The notes under the pieces were generated by a model that searched no databases, was not told where the DNA came from, and saw only the letters and a program-made list of their open reading frames with translations. Shown piece after piece: positions 27,891 to 37,996 of a DNA stretch of 52,472 nucleotides (position 1 is the stretch's first letter; each line of letters opens with the position of its first letter). The translations under genes were made by a program, and so were the position numbers. Source of the DNA: Thermoanaerobacterium butyriciformans (lineage in GTDB: Bacteria > Bacillota > Thermoanaerobacteria > Thermoanaerobacterales > Thermoanaerobacteraceae); contig NZ_JAGGLT010000022.1 of NCBI RefSeq assembly GCF_017874545.1, positions 1 through 52,472 on the forward strand, given 5' to 3'.

Positions 27891-29040
27891 TTGTCAACGA
27901 TACGATGATTATCAGAAAAATTATCGTCAACAACAGTGCGACAAACATGTATGATGATGTTTCAAATATGTTTAACATAGTTTTTACATTTCCTTGTAAG
28001 AAAACTTCTGACACCGATGTCTCACCAATGTTTATGAATTTTAAAAATATATAAGAAAATAATGCAGCCATAAAGCTATGTATTATTTTTGCAATGAAAT
28101 ATGGAAAGTAATTTATTTTTGTACTGTTTATAACGCCTATTACCTGGCCATGAGTTGAAAAACCACCCCATGCTAATATTGAGCTTACTAAGATAACTTT
28201 CTGAAATAATGGCGCTGTTGCTTGACTAATCAAGCTGGAACCTATTGTTATTTCCATTAGTCCACTAATATACCCCGCTATTAAGTTCTTATTAAATCCC
28301 ATTATTTCAAAAACAGGCGCTAGTATTTTTTCTATGATATTTATTAATCCATAAACTTTTAAAAATTCTATTAAGACAGAAAAAGCAATTATATATCCAC
28401 CAATGACGATCATTGTGTTCATGGATGTTTTAACAGCATTACCTAAAATTTCACCAAAATTAATATTGATATAATTAGATTTGCTTTCAGAGCCTTTACT
28501 TAAATTAAAATTCCCTCTATTTTCTTCTTTAATTCTATGTCTTCTAAATATGATGCCTGTTGCAAATGAGCCTAGGTAATTTGATAGCATTATAATATAT
28601 CCAATTTTTGAGTTGCTAAACATACCCATAGCGACAACACCTAGCATGAATAGCGGGCCTGAGTTGTTGCAAAATGTCATTAATCTTTCTGCTTCCGATG
28701 TGTTTAAAAGTTTTTCTTCCCATAATCTTTTAATCACTTGAGCTCCAACGGGGTAACCGGACGTATAGCCGACTGCCATAGCAAAGGCTCCATTTCCAGA
28801 GACATTAAATAAAGGGCGCATTATAGGTTCTAAAAATTTTCCAATGGTTTTTACGAATCCTAGTTGTAACAATAATTCAGAGCCAATAAAAAATGGAAGC
28901 AAAGCAGGAAAGACCGTAAACAGCCATAAATTAATTCCTGCTTTTGCTGCTGAGAGAGAATTTTTTGGAAATACAATAATTGAAACAACAATAAACAGTA
29001 CTGATATAACTAGAAAATTTCTTGATTTATTTTCGTTCAA
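27877..29040 (-). CDS. ylbJ: Sporulation integral membrane protein YlbJ
   Basis: This 387-aa protein has about eight to ten membrane helices and the two gate (nucleoside-transporter-like) halves of the SpoIIM/YlbJ group. In Bacillus ylbJ is read by sigma-E in the mother cell and is needed for proper spore formation. Conserved pieces are FPALLPFFIGSELL, GYTSGYPVGAQV and WGGFSTHGQVIGV. TTG 29040 is used, 7 bp after GGGGG. The family usually lies near coaD, as in Bacillus. Confidence 0.92.
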   Translation of the reverse strand: MNENKSRNFLVISVLFIVVSIIVFPKNSLSAAKAGINLWLFTVFPALLPFFIGSELLLQLGFVKTIGKFLEPIMRPLFNVSGNGAFAMAVGYTSGYPVGAQVIKRLWEEKLLNTSEAERLMTFCNNSGPLFMLGVVAMGMFSNSKIGYIIMLSNYLGSFATGIIFRRHRIKEENRGNFNLSKGSESKSNYININFGEILGNAVKTSMNTMIVIGGYIIAFSVLIEFLKVYGLINIIEKILAPVFEIMGFNKNLIAGYISGLMEITIGSSLISQATAPLFQKVILVSSILAWGGFSTHGQVIGVINSTKINYFPYFIAKIIHSFMAALFSYIFLKFINIGETSVSEVFLQGNVKTMLNIFETSSYMFVALLLTIIFLIIIVSLTRKEA

Positions 29041-29102
29041 AATATTTCCCCCTTTTATGTTTCCACATTTATATTTTTATTTAAAAGGGGATGATAAAAT
29101 GA

Positions 29103-30308
29103 CTATTTTATTACAATAAATTTTTTGGTAAAATCTAGTCCTGACACTGAGGCATTTTCGTATGCTAGTGTATATATATCAGTTGCTTTAATATCTTTTT
29201 CGAACATATATGTATCAGACAATATCTTTTTATAGTTTGAAACCTTTGTTATAATTGGTATTTCAGCCTTATTTTTAATCATCTTTAAAAGTTCAAGGCC
29301 CTTTTTATTCGCCCCTAATATTCTTATGTAGTTTGGGCCATCGTACCTTGAATATATATTGGATTCTATGCCTAATAAAACATGCAGTAATATTCTTCTT
29401 ATTCTGCTTTCTGTGTATCTTTTAGTTTTTATATAGTCTATGATTTCATCTACATTATTGAAAAGGGATGAAGCCCTTTTAATGCGATTTTGTAATCCTT
29501 CTGTAACATCAAAAACATTTTCGATACTACAATTGTTTCTTAGCAGATATGTTATTATTTTGCTAAAATTTTCTAGAGTGACTGGTCCATGACCTTTATC
29601 AATACAATTTTTTAAAATTTCAATAGAATATTCTGGCATATACTTGCTCAATACAGAATAATCTTTATTTATTATAATTTCTCTTAAATATGTGGCACTA
29701 GCAAAAGAATCTTCCGCTTTCATAGAATTATATCCCGGGCCTAGCCTTTTTATTGTTACAGGCTTGATACTGCTATTTATCTTTATCAAGCTTTTTATGT
29801 ATTCAATGCCAAGTATGTTATTAGGATTTCCAACTACATCATTAATATTTGAACCAAAATATTCTGATAGAGCCATTTCACGTGCTTTTGCATAAGTTAT
29901 TCCTCTTTTTAAATGACTTTTTAAAAGTACTTTATAATCTTCCGGTTCATTTAAAAGGAATTTTGATATTTTATATAATTCATCAATTGAACCAAGTTCA
30001 CTTCCAAATGAAATATAGTCAATGACATTTAGTGAATCTAACAGCTTTACTGCTCCATATGCGAAATTTTCTGCTGTAGAAACTGCATATATTGTTGGCA
30101 GTTCTATTACTAAGTCAATGCCTGATAACAATGCGGTTTCTGCTCTTGACCACTTGTCAATAATAGATGGTATCCCACGTTGAACAAAGTTACCACTCAT
30201 AATTGCAATGACAAAATCTGCACCTGTAGTTTCAATTGACTTTTTTATATGATATATGTGCCCGTTGTGGAGAGGGTTATATTCTACAATTACTCCCAAA
30301 ACAATCAT
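29103..30308 (-). CDS. tmcAL: tRNA(Met) cytidine acetate ligase TmcAL (YlbM)
   Basis: TmcAL uses acetate and ATP to make N4-acetylcytidine at the wobble base of elongator tRNA(Met). The 401-aa protein has the nucleotidyltransferase motifs GVIVEYNPLHNGHIYHI and SGNFVQRGIP, then VIELPTIYAVSTAENFAYGA. ATG 30308 follows AGAAAGG. The enzyme consumes free acetate, and the acetate-producing genes pta and ackA are divergent next door; the pairing may be coincidence. Confidence 0.94.
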   Translation of the reverse strand: MIVLGVIVEYNPLHNGHIYHIKKSIETTGADFVIAIMSGNFVQRGIPSIIDKWSRAETALLSGIDLVIELPTIYAVSTAENFAYGAVKLLDSLNVIDYISFGSELGSIDELYKISKFLLNEPEDYKVLLKSHLKRGITYAKAREMALSEYFGSNINDVVGNPNNILGIEYIKSLIKINSSIKPVTIKRLGPGYNSMKAEDSFASATYLREIIINKDYSVLSKYMPEYSIEILKNCIDKGHGPVTLENFSKIITYLLRNNCSIENVFDVTEGLQNRIKRASSLFNNVDEIIDYIKTKRYTESRIRRILLHVLLGIESNIYSRYDGPNYIRILGANKKGLELLKMIKNKAEIPIITKVSNYKKILSDTYMFEKDIKATDIYTLAYENASVSGLDFTKKFIVIK

Positions 30309-30364
30309 TGATAAAAACCTTTCTAAAAAATATTTGTTTTTTACTTATTATTTTATAAAAAATA

Positions 30365-30373
30365 TGTTAAAAT
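30365..30373 (+). promoter_or_regulatory. Extended -10 promoter before pta
   Basis: TGT-TAAAAT (30365-30373) is an extended -10 85 bp before pta, with no clear -35. The leader that follows contains a hairpin (30395-30419). Confidence 0.4.
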
Positions 30374-30394
30374 GTAAAATGTGTATACAATATA

Positions 30395-30419
30395 TTTCTC
30401 CTTTTTAATTCAGGAGAAA
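30395..30419 (+). promoter_or_regulatory. Hairpin in the pta leader
   Basis: TTTCTCCT (30395-30402) pairs exactly with AGGAGAAA (30412-30419) around a 9-nt T-rich loop. No T-run follows. It may be an operator or a message-stabilising element. Confidence 0.5.
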
Positions 30420-30457
30420 ATATTAAGATAAATAATATTAAAGGAAGGGACGATCTT

Positions 30458-31444
30458 ATGAGTATTATTCAAAACATTATTGAAAAAGCAAAAAGCAACA
30501 AAAAGAAAATAGTTTTGCCGGAAGGCGCAGAGCCAAGAACGCTGAAAGCAGCTGACATAGTGCTGAAGGAAGGGATTGCTGATTTAATTCTTTTAGGAAA
30601 TGCAGATGAGATAAGGAACGCTGCTGAAGGGTTAGATATCTCAAAAGCCGAGATTATCGATCCTATAAAGTCAGAAAAATTTGATAAATATGCAAGCGAC
30701 TTCTATGAACTCAGAAAAAATAAAGGGATTACGCTGGAAAAAGCTAAAGAGACTATTAAAGATAATATTTATTTTGGCTGTATGATGGTAAAAGAAGGTT
30801 ATGCAGACGGATTGGTATCTGGGGCTATTCATGCAACTGCTGATTTACTAAGGCCAGCATTTCAAATTATAAAAACGGCGCCAAATGCAAAAATTGTATC
30901 AAGCTTTTTTATAATAGAAGTTCCTAATTGTGAATTTGGTGAAAATGGAGTATTTTTGTTTGCTGATTGTGCTGTTAATCCGTCACCAAATGCAGAAGAA
31001 CTTGCATCTATAGCAGTACAATCTGCAAATACTGCAAAAACTTTATTGGGGATGGAACCAAGGGTTGCTATGCTTTCATTTTCAACGAAAGGCAGCGCAT
31101 CACATGAATTAGTTGATAAAGTGAGGACAGCTACTGAAATTGCTAAAAATTTGATGCCAGATGTAGCAATAGATGGTGAATTGCAATTAGATGCTGCACT
31201 TGTTAAGGAAGTAGCCGAGTTAAAAGCACCTGGAAGTCCTGTTGCAGGACGTGCTAATGTACTTATATTCCCTGATTTACAAGCAGGCAATATTGGTTAT
31301 AAGCTCGTACAAAGATTGGCAAAGGCAAATGCTATAGGACCGATAACGCAAGGAATGGGAGCACCTGTAAATGACTTATCTAGAGGATGCAGCTACAAAG
31401 ATATTGTTGATGTAATTGCTACAACGGCTGTACAAGCTCAATAA
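30458..31444 (+). CDS. pta: Phosphate acetyltransferase
   Basis: Pta turns acetyl-CoA and phosphate into acetyl phosphate, the first step of acetate formation. The 328-aa single-domain enzyme has the [19 protein letters not shown] start, [36 protein letters not shown] and [18 protein letters not shown] 30458 follows AAAGGAAGG. With ackA 28 bp downstream it forms the main ATP-yielding acetate route of a fermenter. Confidence 0.97.
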   Translation: MSIIQNIIEKAKSNKKKIVLPEGAEPRTLKAADIVLKEGIADLILLGNADEIRNAAEGLDISKAEIIDPIKSEKFDKYASDFYELRKNKGITLEKAKETIKDNIYFGCMMVKEGYADGLVSGAIHATADLLRPAFQIIKTAPNAKIVSSFFIIEVPNCEFGENGVFLFADCAVNPSPNAEELASIAVQSANTAKTLLGMEPRVAMLSFSTKGSASHELVDKVRTATEIAKNLMPDVAIDGELQLDAALVKEVAELKAPGSPVAGRANVLIFPDLQAGNIGYKLVQRLAKANAIGPITQGMGAPVNDLSRGCSYKDIVDVIATTAVQAQ

Positions 31445-31472
31445 AAAAGCTATGGTATGGAGGATGAAAATT

Positions 31473-32675
31473 ATGAAAATACTTGTTATAAATTGTGGAA
31501 GTTCATCATTAAAGTATCAATTAATCGAATCAAAGGATGGAAATGTTTTAGCGAAAGGCCTTGCTGAAAGAATAGGGATAAACGATTCGCTTTTAACACA
31601 CAATGCAAACGGCGAAAAAATAAAAATAAAAAAAGACATGAAAGACCACAAGGATGCAATTAAATTAGTTTTGGACGCATTGGTAAATAGTGATTACGGT
31701 GTTATAAAGGATATGTCAGAAATTGATGCAGTTGGACATAGAGTCGTACATGGAGGAGAATATTTTACTTCATCTGTTCTTATAAATGATGATGTTTTAA
31801 AAGCGATAACAGATTGCATAGAATTAGCTCCTCTGCATAACCCTGCAAACATAGAGGGAATTAAAGCTTGCAAACAAATCATGCCAGACGTTCCAATGGT
31901 TGCTGTTTTTGATACAGCCTTTCATCAGACAATGCCTGATTATGCTTACTTGTATCCGATTCCTTATGAGTACTATACAAAGTATAAAATTAGAAGATAT
32001 GGATTTCATGGTACGTCCCATAAATATGTTTCACAAAGGGCGGCAGAAATACTCAATAAACCTATTGAAAGTTTAAAAATTATAACATGTCATCTTGGAA
32101 ATGGTTCAAGCATAGCTGCAGTTAAAAATGGAAAATCGGTAGATACAAGCATGGGATTTACACCGCTAGAAGGTTTGGCTATGGGAACACGTTCAGGAAG
32201 CATTGATCCATCTATAATTTCATATCTAATGGAAAAAGAAAATATTACTGCAGAAGAAGTAGTTAACATATTGAATAAAAAGTCAGGCGTATATGGTATT
32301 TCAGGAATAAGCAGTGATTTTAGAGATTTGGAGGATGCTGCTTTTAAAAATGGTAACAAGAGAGCACAACTTGCATTAAATGTATTTGCATATCGTGTAA
32401 AAAAGACAATAGGCTCTTACGCAGCAGCAATGGGTGGTGTCGATGTCATTGTGTTTACGGCAGGTATTGGTGAAAATGGTCCTGAAGTAAGAGAGTTTAT
32501 ACTTGATGGATTGGAATTTTTAGGTTTCAAACTAGACAAAGATAAAAATAATGTAAGAGGTAAAGAAGCTATAATATCGACCGCAGATTCAAAAGTATAT
32601 GTTATGGTTGTGCCGACTAATGAGGAGTATATGATTGCAAAGGATACTGAAAAGATTGTAGAGAGTATAAAATAG
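31473..32675 (+). CDS. ackA: Acetate kinase
   Basis: AckA converts acetyl phosphate and ADP to acetate and ATP. The 400-aa protein starts [16 protein letters not shown] and has the [33 protein letters not shown] and [11 protein letters not shown] motifs, with the catalytic Arg, Asp and His residues in place. ATG 31473 is 10 bp after GGAGG; an in-frame ATG at 31416 lies inside pta. Confidence 0.97.
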   Translation: MKILVINCGSSSLKYQLIESKDGNVLAKGLAERIGINDSLLTHNANGEKIKIKKDMKDHKDAIKLVLDALVNSDYGVIKDMSEIDAVGHRVVHGGEYFTSSVLINDDVLKAITDCIELAPLHNPANIEGIKACKQIMPDVPMVAVFDTAFHQTMPDYAYLYPIPYEYYTKYKIRRYGFHGTSHKYVSQRAAEILNKPIESLKIITCHLGNGSSIAAVKNGKSVDTSMGFTPLEGLAMGTRSGSIDPSIISYLMEKENITAEEVVNILNKKSGVYGISGISSDFRDLEDAAFKNGNKRAQLALNVFAYRVKKTIGSYAAAMGGVDVIVFTAGIGENGPEVREFILDGLEFLGFKLDKDKNNVRGKEAIISTADSKVYVMVVPTNEEYMIAKDTEKIVESIK

Positions 32676-32680
32676 TATTC

Positions 32681-32709
32681 TTGACAAATGTTTACCCCAT
32701 TAGTATAAT
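32681..32709 (+). promoter_or_regulatory. Consensus sigma-A promoter of yceD-rpmF
   Basis: TTGACA (32681-32686), a 17-bp spacer and TATAAT (32704-32709) match the sigma-A consensus at all twelve bases. The start of yceD is 30 bp on. Confidence 0.9.
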
Positions 32710-32739
32710 TAATTTTGGCAATTATATTGGGGTGAGAAA

Positions 32740-33231
32740 ATGAAAATAGATTTATCAAAGATTAAGGGACATAGGGGACGTAGCATTGAAGTTAATTATG
32801 TTGAAAATTTAAGTGTTCTGGAGGCAAATAACGACAGCTACGTAGTCAGCAAACCAATCAGTGTTACAGGAAACATAACGCATGATAGTGAAGGTATAAT
32901 ATTAAAGCTCTTAGTCCGTGGCGCTATTAAGGTTCCATGTGATAGATGCCTTGAGGAATTTGAGCATGAATTTATAATTTCAATAGATGAAATCTTAAAT
33001 GAAGCTGATGAAGATTATTCATATGAAGTAGAAGATGATAAATTGGATTTAACTAAGATTGTCATTGAAAATGTAGAACTTTCTCTTCCTATGAAGTTTG
33101 TTTGCTCACCTGATTGTAAAGGTCTATGTCCTATTTGCGGTAAAAATCTTAATCATGAAAAATGCGATTGCCAAATAAAAGAAGTTGATCCACGCCTTTC
33201 AGTTTTGAATAAATTACTGCAGAAAATGTAG
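32740..33231 (+). CDS. yceD: YceD/DUF177 family protein
   Basis: This 163-aa protein matches DUF177 (YceD), nearly always found just before rpmF, as here, and linked in some organisms to 23S rRNA accumulation. A Cys pair (CDRC) sits near residue 68, and a C-terminal zinc-finger-like cluster, CSPDCKGLCPICG...CDC, lies near 123-147. ATG 32740 has GGGGTGAG upstream. Confidence 0.9.
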   Translation: MKIDLSKIKGHRGRSIEVNYVENLSVLEANNDSYVVSKPISVTGNITHDSEGIILKLLVRGAIKVPCDRCLEEFEHEFIISIDEILNEADEDYSYEVEDDKLDLTKIVIENVELSLPMKFVCSPDCKGLCPICGKNLNHEKCDCQIKEVDPRLSVLNKLLQKM

Positions 33232-33243
33232 GAGGTGTATTTT

Positions 33244-33426
33244 ATGCCAGTTCCAAAGCGTAGGACATCGAAAGCAAGAAGGGACAAAAGAAGACATAGT
33301 CATAGTTTAGCAATACCTGCTTATGTATTATGTCCACAGTGCCATGAGCCAAAGTTACCTCACAGAGTTTGTTTAAGCTGTGGTTATTATGATGGCAAAG
33401 AGGTATTGAAAGTAGAAGAAAAGTAA
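33244..33426 (+). CDS. rpmF: Ribosomal protein L32
   Basis: This 60-aa bL32 begins PVPKRRTSKARRDKRRHSH and has the zinc ribbon CPQC...CLSC. ATG 33244 has a full AGGAGGTG. It is 12 bp from yceD, with one transcript for both. Its stop lies in the stem of a strong terminator. Confidence 0.97.
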   Translation: MPVPKRRTSKARRDKRRHSHSLAIPAYVLCPQCHEPKLPHRVCLSCGYYDGKEVLKVEEK

Positions 33427-33457
33427 TGGAGTTAACTCTATTACTTTTCTTTTTATT
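33418..33457 (+). terminator. Terminator of yceD-rpmF
   Basis: A 14-bp stem (33418-33431 with 33436-33449, one G-T pair) and TTAA loop are followed by TTTTTATTT. Confidence 0.93.
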
Positions 33458-33459
33458 TC

Positions 33460-33505
33460 TTGACTTTTATATATTCTGTAATTTATAATTATGAGTAAGT
33501 CATAA
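33460..33505 (+). promoter_or_regulatory. fapR promoter with overlapping inverted repeat
   Basis: TTGACT (33460-33465), an 18-bp spacer and TATAAT (33484-33489) form a good promoter. TTATGA-GTAAG-TCATAA (33489-33505) is an exact inverted repeat at the probable transcription start, a place where FapR sites usually lie. It does not match the Bacillus FapR consensus as I recall it. Confidence 0.6.
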
Positions 33506-33532
33506 AAACAACTTATATTTGGAGCTGATAAT

Positions 33533-34117
33533 GTGGCCACTAAGCTAAATAAAAAAGAGAGATTAAGACAATTAAAGATTGAAATAGATAAAAATCCATT
33601 TTACACTGATGATGAACTTGCTGAGTTGTTTTCAGTAAGCGTACAGACAATAAGACTTGACAGGATGGAACTTGGAATCCCAGAACTTAGGGAGAGAATT
33701 AAAAATGTTGCAGAGGAAAACTATCATAAAGTAAAAGCGATAGTTGGAAGCGAGATAGTTGGTGAGCTTATCGATTTAGAACTGGGCAAAAGTGGCATAT
33801 CTGTTTTTGAGCCGACACCTGATATGGCTTTTCTAAAGACAAAAATTATTAGGGGACATTATATATATTCACAGGCAGAATCTTTAGCTATTTCTGTAAT
33901 TGATGCTGATGCTGCATTAATAGGCGTAGCAAATATAAAATATAAATATCCAGTAAGGATAGGTGATCGTCTTGTTGCAAAGGCAGAGGTTATTAGAAGA
34001 AGAGGGAATAAATATTTCGTATGGGTTATGATAAAAGTAAAAAATAAGGAAGTTTTTAGAGGTAAGTTTATTTTGGCATCATTAGAAAGTGATAATACTG
34101 AAAAGGAGATGCAATAA
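33533..34117 (+). CDS. fapR: FapR, malonyl-CoA-responsive repressor of lipid synthesis
   Basis: FapR represses fatty-acid and phospholipid genes and lets go on binding malonyl-CoA. The 194-aa protein has an N-terminal HTH ([19 protein letters not shown], about 25-45) and a C-terminal hotdog domain. GTG 33533 has GGAG 8 bp upstream; the ATG at 33531 is in another frame. It heads the plsX-fab operon and so probably represses its own operon. Confidence 0.94.
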   Translation: MATKLNKKERLRQLKIEIDKNPFYTDDELAELFSVSVQTIRLDRMELGIPELRERIKNVAEENYHKVKAIVGSEIVGELIDLELGKSGISVFEPTPDMAFLKTKIIRGHYIYSQAESLAISVIDADAALIGVANIKYKYPVRIGDRLVAKAEVIRRRGNKYFVWVMIKVKNKEVFRGKFILASLESDNTEKEMQ

Positions 34118-34119
34118 TC

Positions 34120-35121
34120 TTGAGAATAGCAGTTGATGCTATGGGTGGTGATTATGCACCACTTGAAATAGTAAAAGGGGTTTACAAAGCTTTAGAGAAT
34201 TTTAACATAGAAATTGTCCTTATAGGGAATAAAGACCATTTAGATAAATATGTTAGAGAAGAAAAAGGTTTGACTGTAGTACATACGACAGAAACAATCA
34301 CAAACAATGAGCCACCCGTGGCAGCAATCAGGAAAAAGAAAGATTCTTCTATGGCGGTTGGTATTGATATGCTAAAAAAAGGCGAAGTAGATGCTTTTTT
34401 ATCAGCAGGAAATACTGGTGCATTGATGGCTGGTTCCCTTTTAAAAATTGGTAGGATTAAAGGAATAGACAGACCTGCCTTGGCTCCGATTTTACCAACA
34501 TTAAATGGTGCTACAATTTTGCTTGATGCAGGATCTAATACTGATTGCAAACCAATAAATCTGTTTCAATTTGCTGTAATGGGAAATGTATATGCACAAA
34601 AGATGTTAAATATAGATAATCCTAAAATAGGCTTATTTAATATAGGAGCAGAAGAAGAAAAGGGAAATGAACTGACAAAACAAGTATATGATTTAATCAA
34701 AAATTCCCATTTAAACTTTATTGGTAATGTTGAAGGTAGAGATATAGCGTATGGAATTGCTGATGTTGTCACTTGTGATGGATTTGTTGGTAATGCAATA
34801 TTAAAATCAATGGAAGGAACTGCTTCTGTAATCTCTTCATTGTTAAAACAAGAGCTTCAAAAAAATTTATTGACAAAACTAGGTGCAATTTTAATTTATA
34901 ATAGCTTAAAAAATATTGTTAAGAAGATGGATTATACGGAATATGGTGGAGCTCCACTTCTTGGTATAAAAAAACCAGTTATTAAAGCACATGGAAGTTC
35001 AAAATCAAAGGCAATTTTTAATGCCATAAGACAGGCAAAGACGATCGTTGAAATGGATGTCATATCTCACATACAAAGGGAAATAGAAGTGATTGGAGAT
35101 GATATAAGTGTCGCAAAATAA
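34120..35121 (+). CDS. plsX: Phosphate acyltransferase PlsX
   Basis: PlsX makes acyl-phosphate from acyl-ACP for PlsY. The 333-aa protein has [33 protein letters not shown] and [15 protein letters not shown] 34120 follows AAGGAG, 2 bp after fapR. Its product and the product of FakAB (acyl-phosphate) are the same, so the two routes meet. It overlaps fabH by 14 bp. Confidence 0.96.
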   Translation: MRIAVDAMGGDYAPLEIVKGVYKALENFNIEIVLIGNKDHLDKYVREEKGLTVVHTTETITNNEPPVAAIRKKKDSSMAVGIDMLKKGEVDAFLSAGNTGALMAGSLLKIGRIKGIDRPALAPILPTLNGATILLDAGSNTDCKPINLFQFAVMGNVYAQKMLNIDNPKIGLFNIGAEEEKGNELTKQVYDLIKNSHLNFIGNVEGRDIAYGIADVVTCDGFVGNAILKSMEGTASVISSLLKQELQKNLLTKLGAILIYNSLKNIVKKMDYTEYGGAPLLGIKKPVIKAHGSSKSKAIFNAIRQAKTIVEMDVISHIQREIEVIGDDISVAK

Positions 35122-36109
35122 TACTTTTAAAGCTGGTATTCTGGGGACAGGGAGTTTTCTTCCAGAAAATAAGTTGACAAATAAAGATTTGGAAAAGATG
35201 GTTGATACATCTGATGAGTGGATTGTATCCAGGACAGGCATAAAAGAAAGGCGTATAGCTCCGCCATCTATGACAACATCGTATATGGCAACAGAAGCTG
35301 CAAAAAAGGCTATTGAAGATGCTAAAATAACTGCTGAAGATATAGATTTAATAATAGTTGCGACTGTAGTTCCAGACATGAACTTTCCATCTACAGCATG
35401 TCTTGTGCAAGCGAATATTGGTGCTATAAAAGCAGCAGCATTTGACATAGAGGTTGGCTGTTCCGGATTTATATATGGACTTTCCATAGCAAAACAGTTT
35501 ATTGAAAATGGTACATATAAGAATGTACTTGTAATAGCTGCTGATGTACTTTCTAAGATAACAAACTGGGAAGATAGAAATACTTGTGTTTTATTTGGGG
35601 ATGGTGCCGGAGCTGCAATAGTAGGACAAGTAGAAGATGGATATGGAATTTTAGATAATTTTATTGGTGCTGATGGAAAAGGTGGCATGCATCTTTATAT
35701 GCCTGCTGGTGGATCACGAATGCCTGCTTGTGAGGAATCTGTTAAGAATAAACTGCATACAATTCACATGAATGGACAGGAAGTTTTTAAATTTGCCGTA
35801 AATGTTATGAATACTGCTACTATAGAAGTTTTAAATAGATGCGGGTTAAAACCCGAAGATGTAGATATTTTTATACCGCATCAGGCTAATATCAGAATAA
35901 TAGATGCAGCAATAAAAAAATTAAAATTGTCTAAAGAAAAAGTTTTTATAAATCTTGATAAATATGGCAATATGTCTGCGGCGTCTGTTGCTGTTGCGTT
36001 GGATGAAGCTTTGAAAGCTGGTAAAATAAAAAATGGTGATATTATACTGATGGTAGCATTTGGAGCTGGCTTGACATGGGGTTCAACTGTAATAAAGTGG
36101 TTTAAATAG
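35108..36109 (+). CDS. fabH: 3-oxoacyl-ACP synthase III
   Basis: FabH condenses acetyl-CoA with malonyl-ACP to start fatty-acid synthesis. The 333-aa protein has the catalytic Cys in [11 protein letters not shown], the His in [10 protein letters not shown] and the usual Asn near the C terminus. GTG 35108 lies inside plsX with GGAG 9 bp upstream. Branched or straight primer use cannot be told from the sequence. Confidence 0.96.
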   Translation: MSQNNTFKAGILGTGSFLPENKLTNKDLEKMVDTSDEWIVSRTGIKERRIAPPSMTTSYMATEAAKKAIEDAKITAEDIDLIIVATVVPDMNFPSTACLVQANIGAIKAAAFDIEVGCSGFIYGLSIAKQFIENGTYKNVLVIAADVLSKITNWEDRNTCVLFGDGAGAAIVGQVEDGYGILDNFIGADGKGGMHLYMPAGGSRMPACEESVKNKLHTIHMNGQEVFKFAVNVMNTATIEVLNRCGLKPEDVDIFIPHQANIRIIDAAIKKLKLSKEKVFINLDKYGNMSAASVAVALDEALKAGKIKNGDIILMVAFGAGLTWGSTVIKWFK

Positions 36110-36119
36110 GGGTGAAGAT

Positions 36120-37064
36120 ATGTTAAATACAAAAATTACGGATTTATTTGGTTTGAAATATCCTATATTTCAAGGTGGAATGGCATGGGTTGCAACAGCT
36201 GAGTTAGCTGCTGCAGTTTCAAATGCCGGCGGTCTTGGCATTATTGGTGCAGGAAATGCACCTGCAAGCTTTGTAAGAGAGCAAATACAGAAAGCCAGAA
36301 GATTGACTGATAAACCTTTTGGTGTTAATGTAATGTTGATGTCGCCGTTTGTGGATGAGGTAATGGAAATAGTTTTAGAAGAAAGAGTAAGTATGATAAC
36401 GACAGGTGCTGGCAATCCAGGAAAATATATAAGTAGATTAAAAGAAAGAAATATAAAAGTTGTGCCAGTTGTACCATCTGTTGCATTGGCTAAAAGAATG
36501 GAATCTATTGGTGCAGACGCAGTAATAGCAGAGGGAACAGAATCAGGAGGGCATATAGGTGAGCTTACAACTATGGCTCTTGTGCCGCAAGTTGTTGATG
36601 CTGTTAGTATTCCTGTAATAGCAGCAGGTGGTATTGGTGACGGTAGAGGTGTTGCAGCTGCTTTTTGCCTTGGAGCATCTGGTGTACAACTGGGTACACG
36701 ATTTGTGTGTTCGACAGAATGCACAGCAAATGAAAAATACAAGCAGTATATTGTAAATGCAAAGGACAGAGATGCAGTTGTAACAGGAAGGGCGACTGGA
36801 CATCCAGTCAGGTCTTTAAAGAACCACCTTACAAGAGAATTTGAAAAAGCCGAGCAAAATGGAGCGTCTAAAGAGGAACTGGAGAAATTAGGAGAAGGCA
36901 AATTGAGGGATGCTGTAGTATATGGTGACGTTTTAAATGGTTCTGTTATGGCTGGTCAAATATCAGGTCTTATAAGCGATATAAAGCCTGCAAAAGAGAT
37001 AATAGAAGAACTTTTTGATGATGCTAAAAAGATTATTAAAAATCTATACGGAGGCTTTGAATAA
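36120..37064 (+). CDS. fabK: Enoyl-ACP reductase II (FMN)
   Basis: FabK reduces the enoyl-ACP double bond with an FMN cofactor. The 314-aa TIM barrel starts KYPIFQGGMAWVA and has EGTESGGHIGE, AAGGIGDGRG and GVQLGTRFV, typical of the nitronate monooxygenase-like fold. No fabI is present in the window. ATG 36120 has GGGGTGAAG, 10 bp after fabH. It shares a base with fabD. Confidence 0.95.
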   Translation: MLNTKITDLFGLKYPIFQGGMAWVATAELAAAVSNAGGLGIIGAGNAPASFVREQIQKARRLTDKPFGVNVMLMSPFVDEVMEIVLEERVSMITTGAGNPGKYISRLKERNIKVVPVVPSVALAKRMESIGADAVIAEGTESGGHIGELTTMALVPQVVDAVSIPVIAAGGIGDGRGVAAAFCLGASGVQLGTRFVCSTECTANEKYKQYIVNAKDRDAVVTGRATGHPVRSLKNHLTREFEKAEQNGASKEELEKLGEGKLRDAVVYGDVLNGSVMAGQISGLISDIKPAKEIIEELFDDAKKIIKNLYGGFE

Positions 37065-37996
37065 TGAAAATTGCATTTATTTATCCAGGTCAAGGTGCAC
37101 AATACGCTGGAATGGGAAAAGAAATATATGATAACTTTAGTGAAGCAAAAGAAGTTTTTGAAGAAGCTAATGATTCATTAGGATATGATATTGCAAAGCT
37201 TTGTTTTGAAGGTCCCGATGAAGAACTTATGAAAACTGAAAACACTCAACCAGCTATTTTGACGGTAAGCATTGCATTGACAAAAGTTTTGTCAAATAAA
37301 GGCATAAAAGCAGATGTAACTGCTGGTTTAAGTTTAGGAGAATACAGTGCACTTGTATATTCAGGTGCATTGTCGTTTAAAGATGCAGTGAGACTTGTAA
37401 AAAAGAGAGGCGAATATATGCAAAATGCTGTTCCCATCGGAATCGGAGGAATGGCAGCAATAATAGGACTTGATAATGAAACTGTAGAAAACATATGCTA
37501 TGATGTAAAAGATGTCGGAATTGTGGAGCCGGCCAATTATAATTGTCCAGGTCAGCTATCAATAGCAGGTGAAATTAAAGCATTGGAAAAGGCTGTTGAG
37601 CTGGCTAAGGTTAAAGGTGCGAAAAAAGCTGTTATGCTTCCAGTAAGTGCTCCATTCCACTGCTGCATGCTTAAAGAAGCTGGCTTTAAGTTAGAAGGAG
37701 ATTTGAAACAAATCTATACATATGATATGTCTGTTCCTGTCATAACTAATGTTACTGCAGATTACCTGAAGATGGATGAAGTGAAGAAGATGTTGGTAAG
37801 ACAGGTAAGCAGCCCTGTTTTGTGGGAACAATCTATACGAAGAATGATTGAAGATGAGGTGGATACATTTATTGAGATAGGTCCAGGGAAAACTCTGACA
37901 GGATTCATGAAAAGGATAGATAAGACCAAAAAAGCGTTAAATTTTGAAGATATGGGTACGCTTGTTAAACTTCTATCGAGTTTGGAGGTGAATTAA
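37064..37996 (+). CDS. fabD: Malonyl-CoA:ACP transacylase
   Basis: FabD loads malonyl onto ACP. The 310-aa protein has YPGQGAQYAGMG, the nucleophile elbow GLSLGEYSAL (commonly GHSLGEYSAL, so His is Leu here), and the active His in PVSAPFHC. It overlaps one base of both fabK and fabG (stop-start TAATG), so it is tightly coupled. Confidence 0.96.
   Translation: MKIAFIYPGQGAQYAGMGKEIYDNFSEAKEVFEEANDSLGYDIAKLCFEGPDEELMKTENTQPAILTVSIALTKVLSNKGIKADVTAGLSLGEYSALVYSGALSFKDAVRLVKKRGEYMQNAVPIGIGGMAAIIGLDNETVENICYDVKDVGIVEPANYNCPGQLSIAGEIKALEKAVELAKVKGAKKAVMLPVSAPFHCCMLKEAGFKLEGDLKQIYTYDMSVPVITNVTADYLKMDEVKKMLVRQVSSPVLWEQSIRRMIEDEVDTFIEIGPGKTLTGFMKRIDKTKKALNFEDMGTLVKLLSSLEVN

Noticed and set aside
28844-29119. 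Plus-strand frame over the start of ylbJ
   Set aside because: It is opposite ylbJ with no domain; the GGGGATGATAAAATG near its end faces only six codons.
36170-36901. Long minus-strand frame opposite fabK
   Set aside because: It is a shadow of fabK, rich in Pro and Ser from the reverse of Gly/Ala codons, with no start signal.
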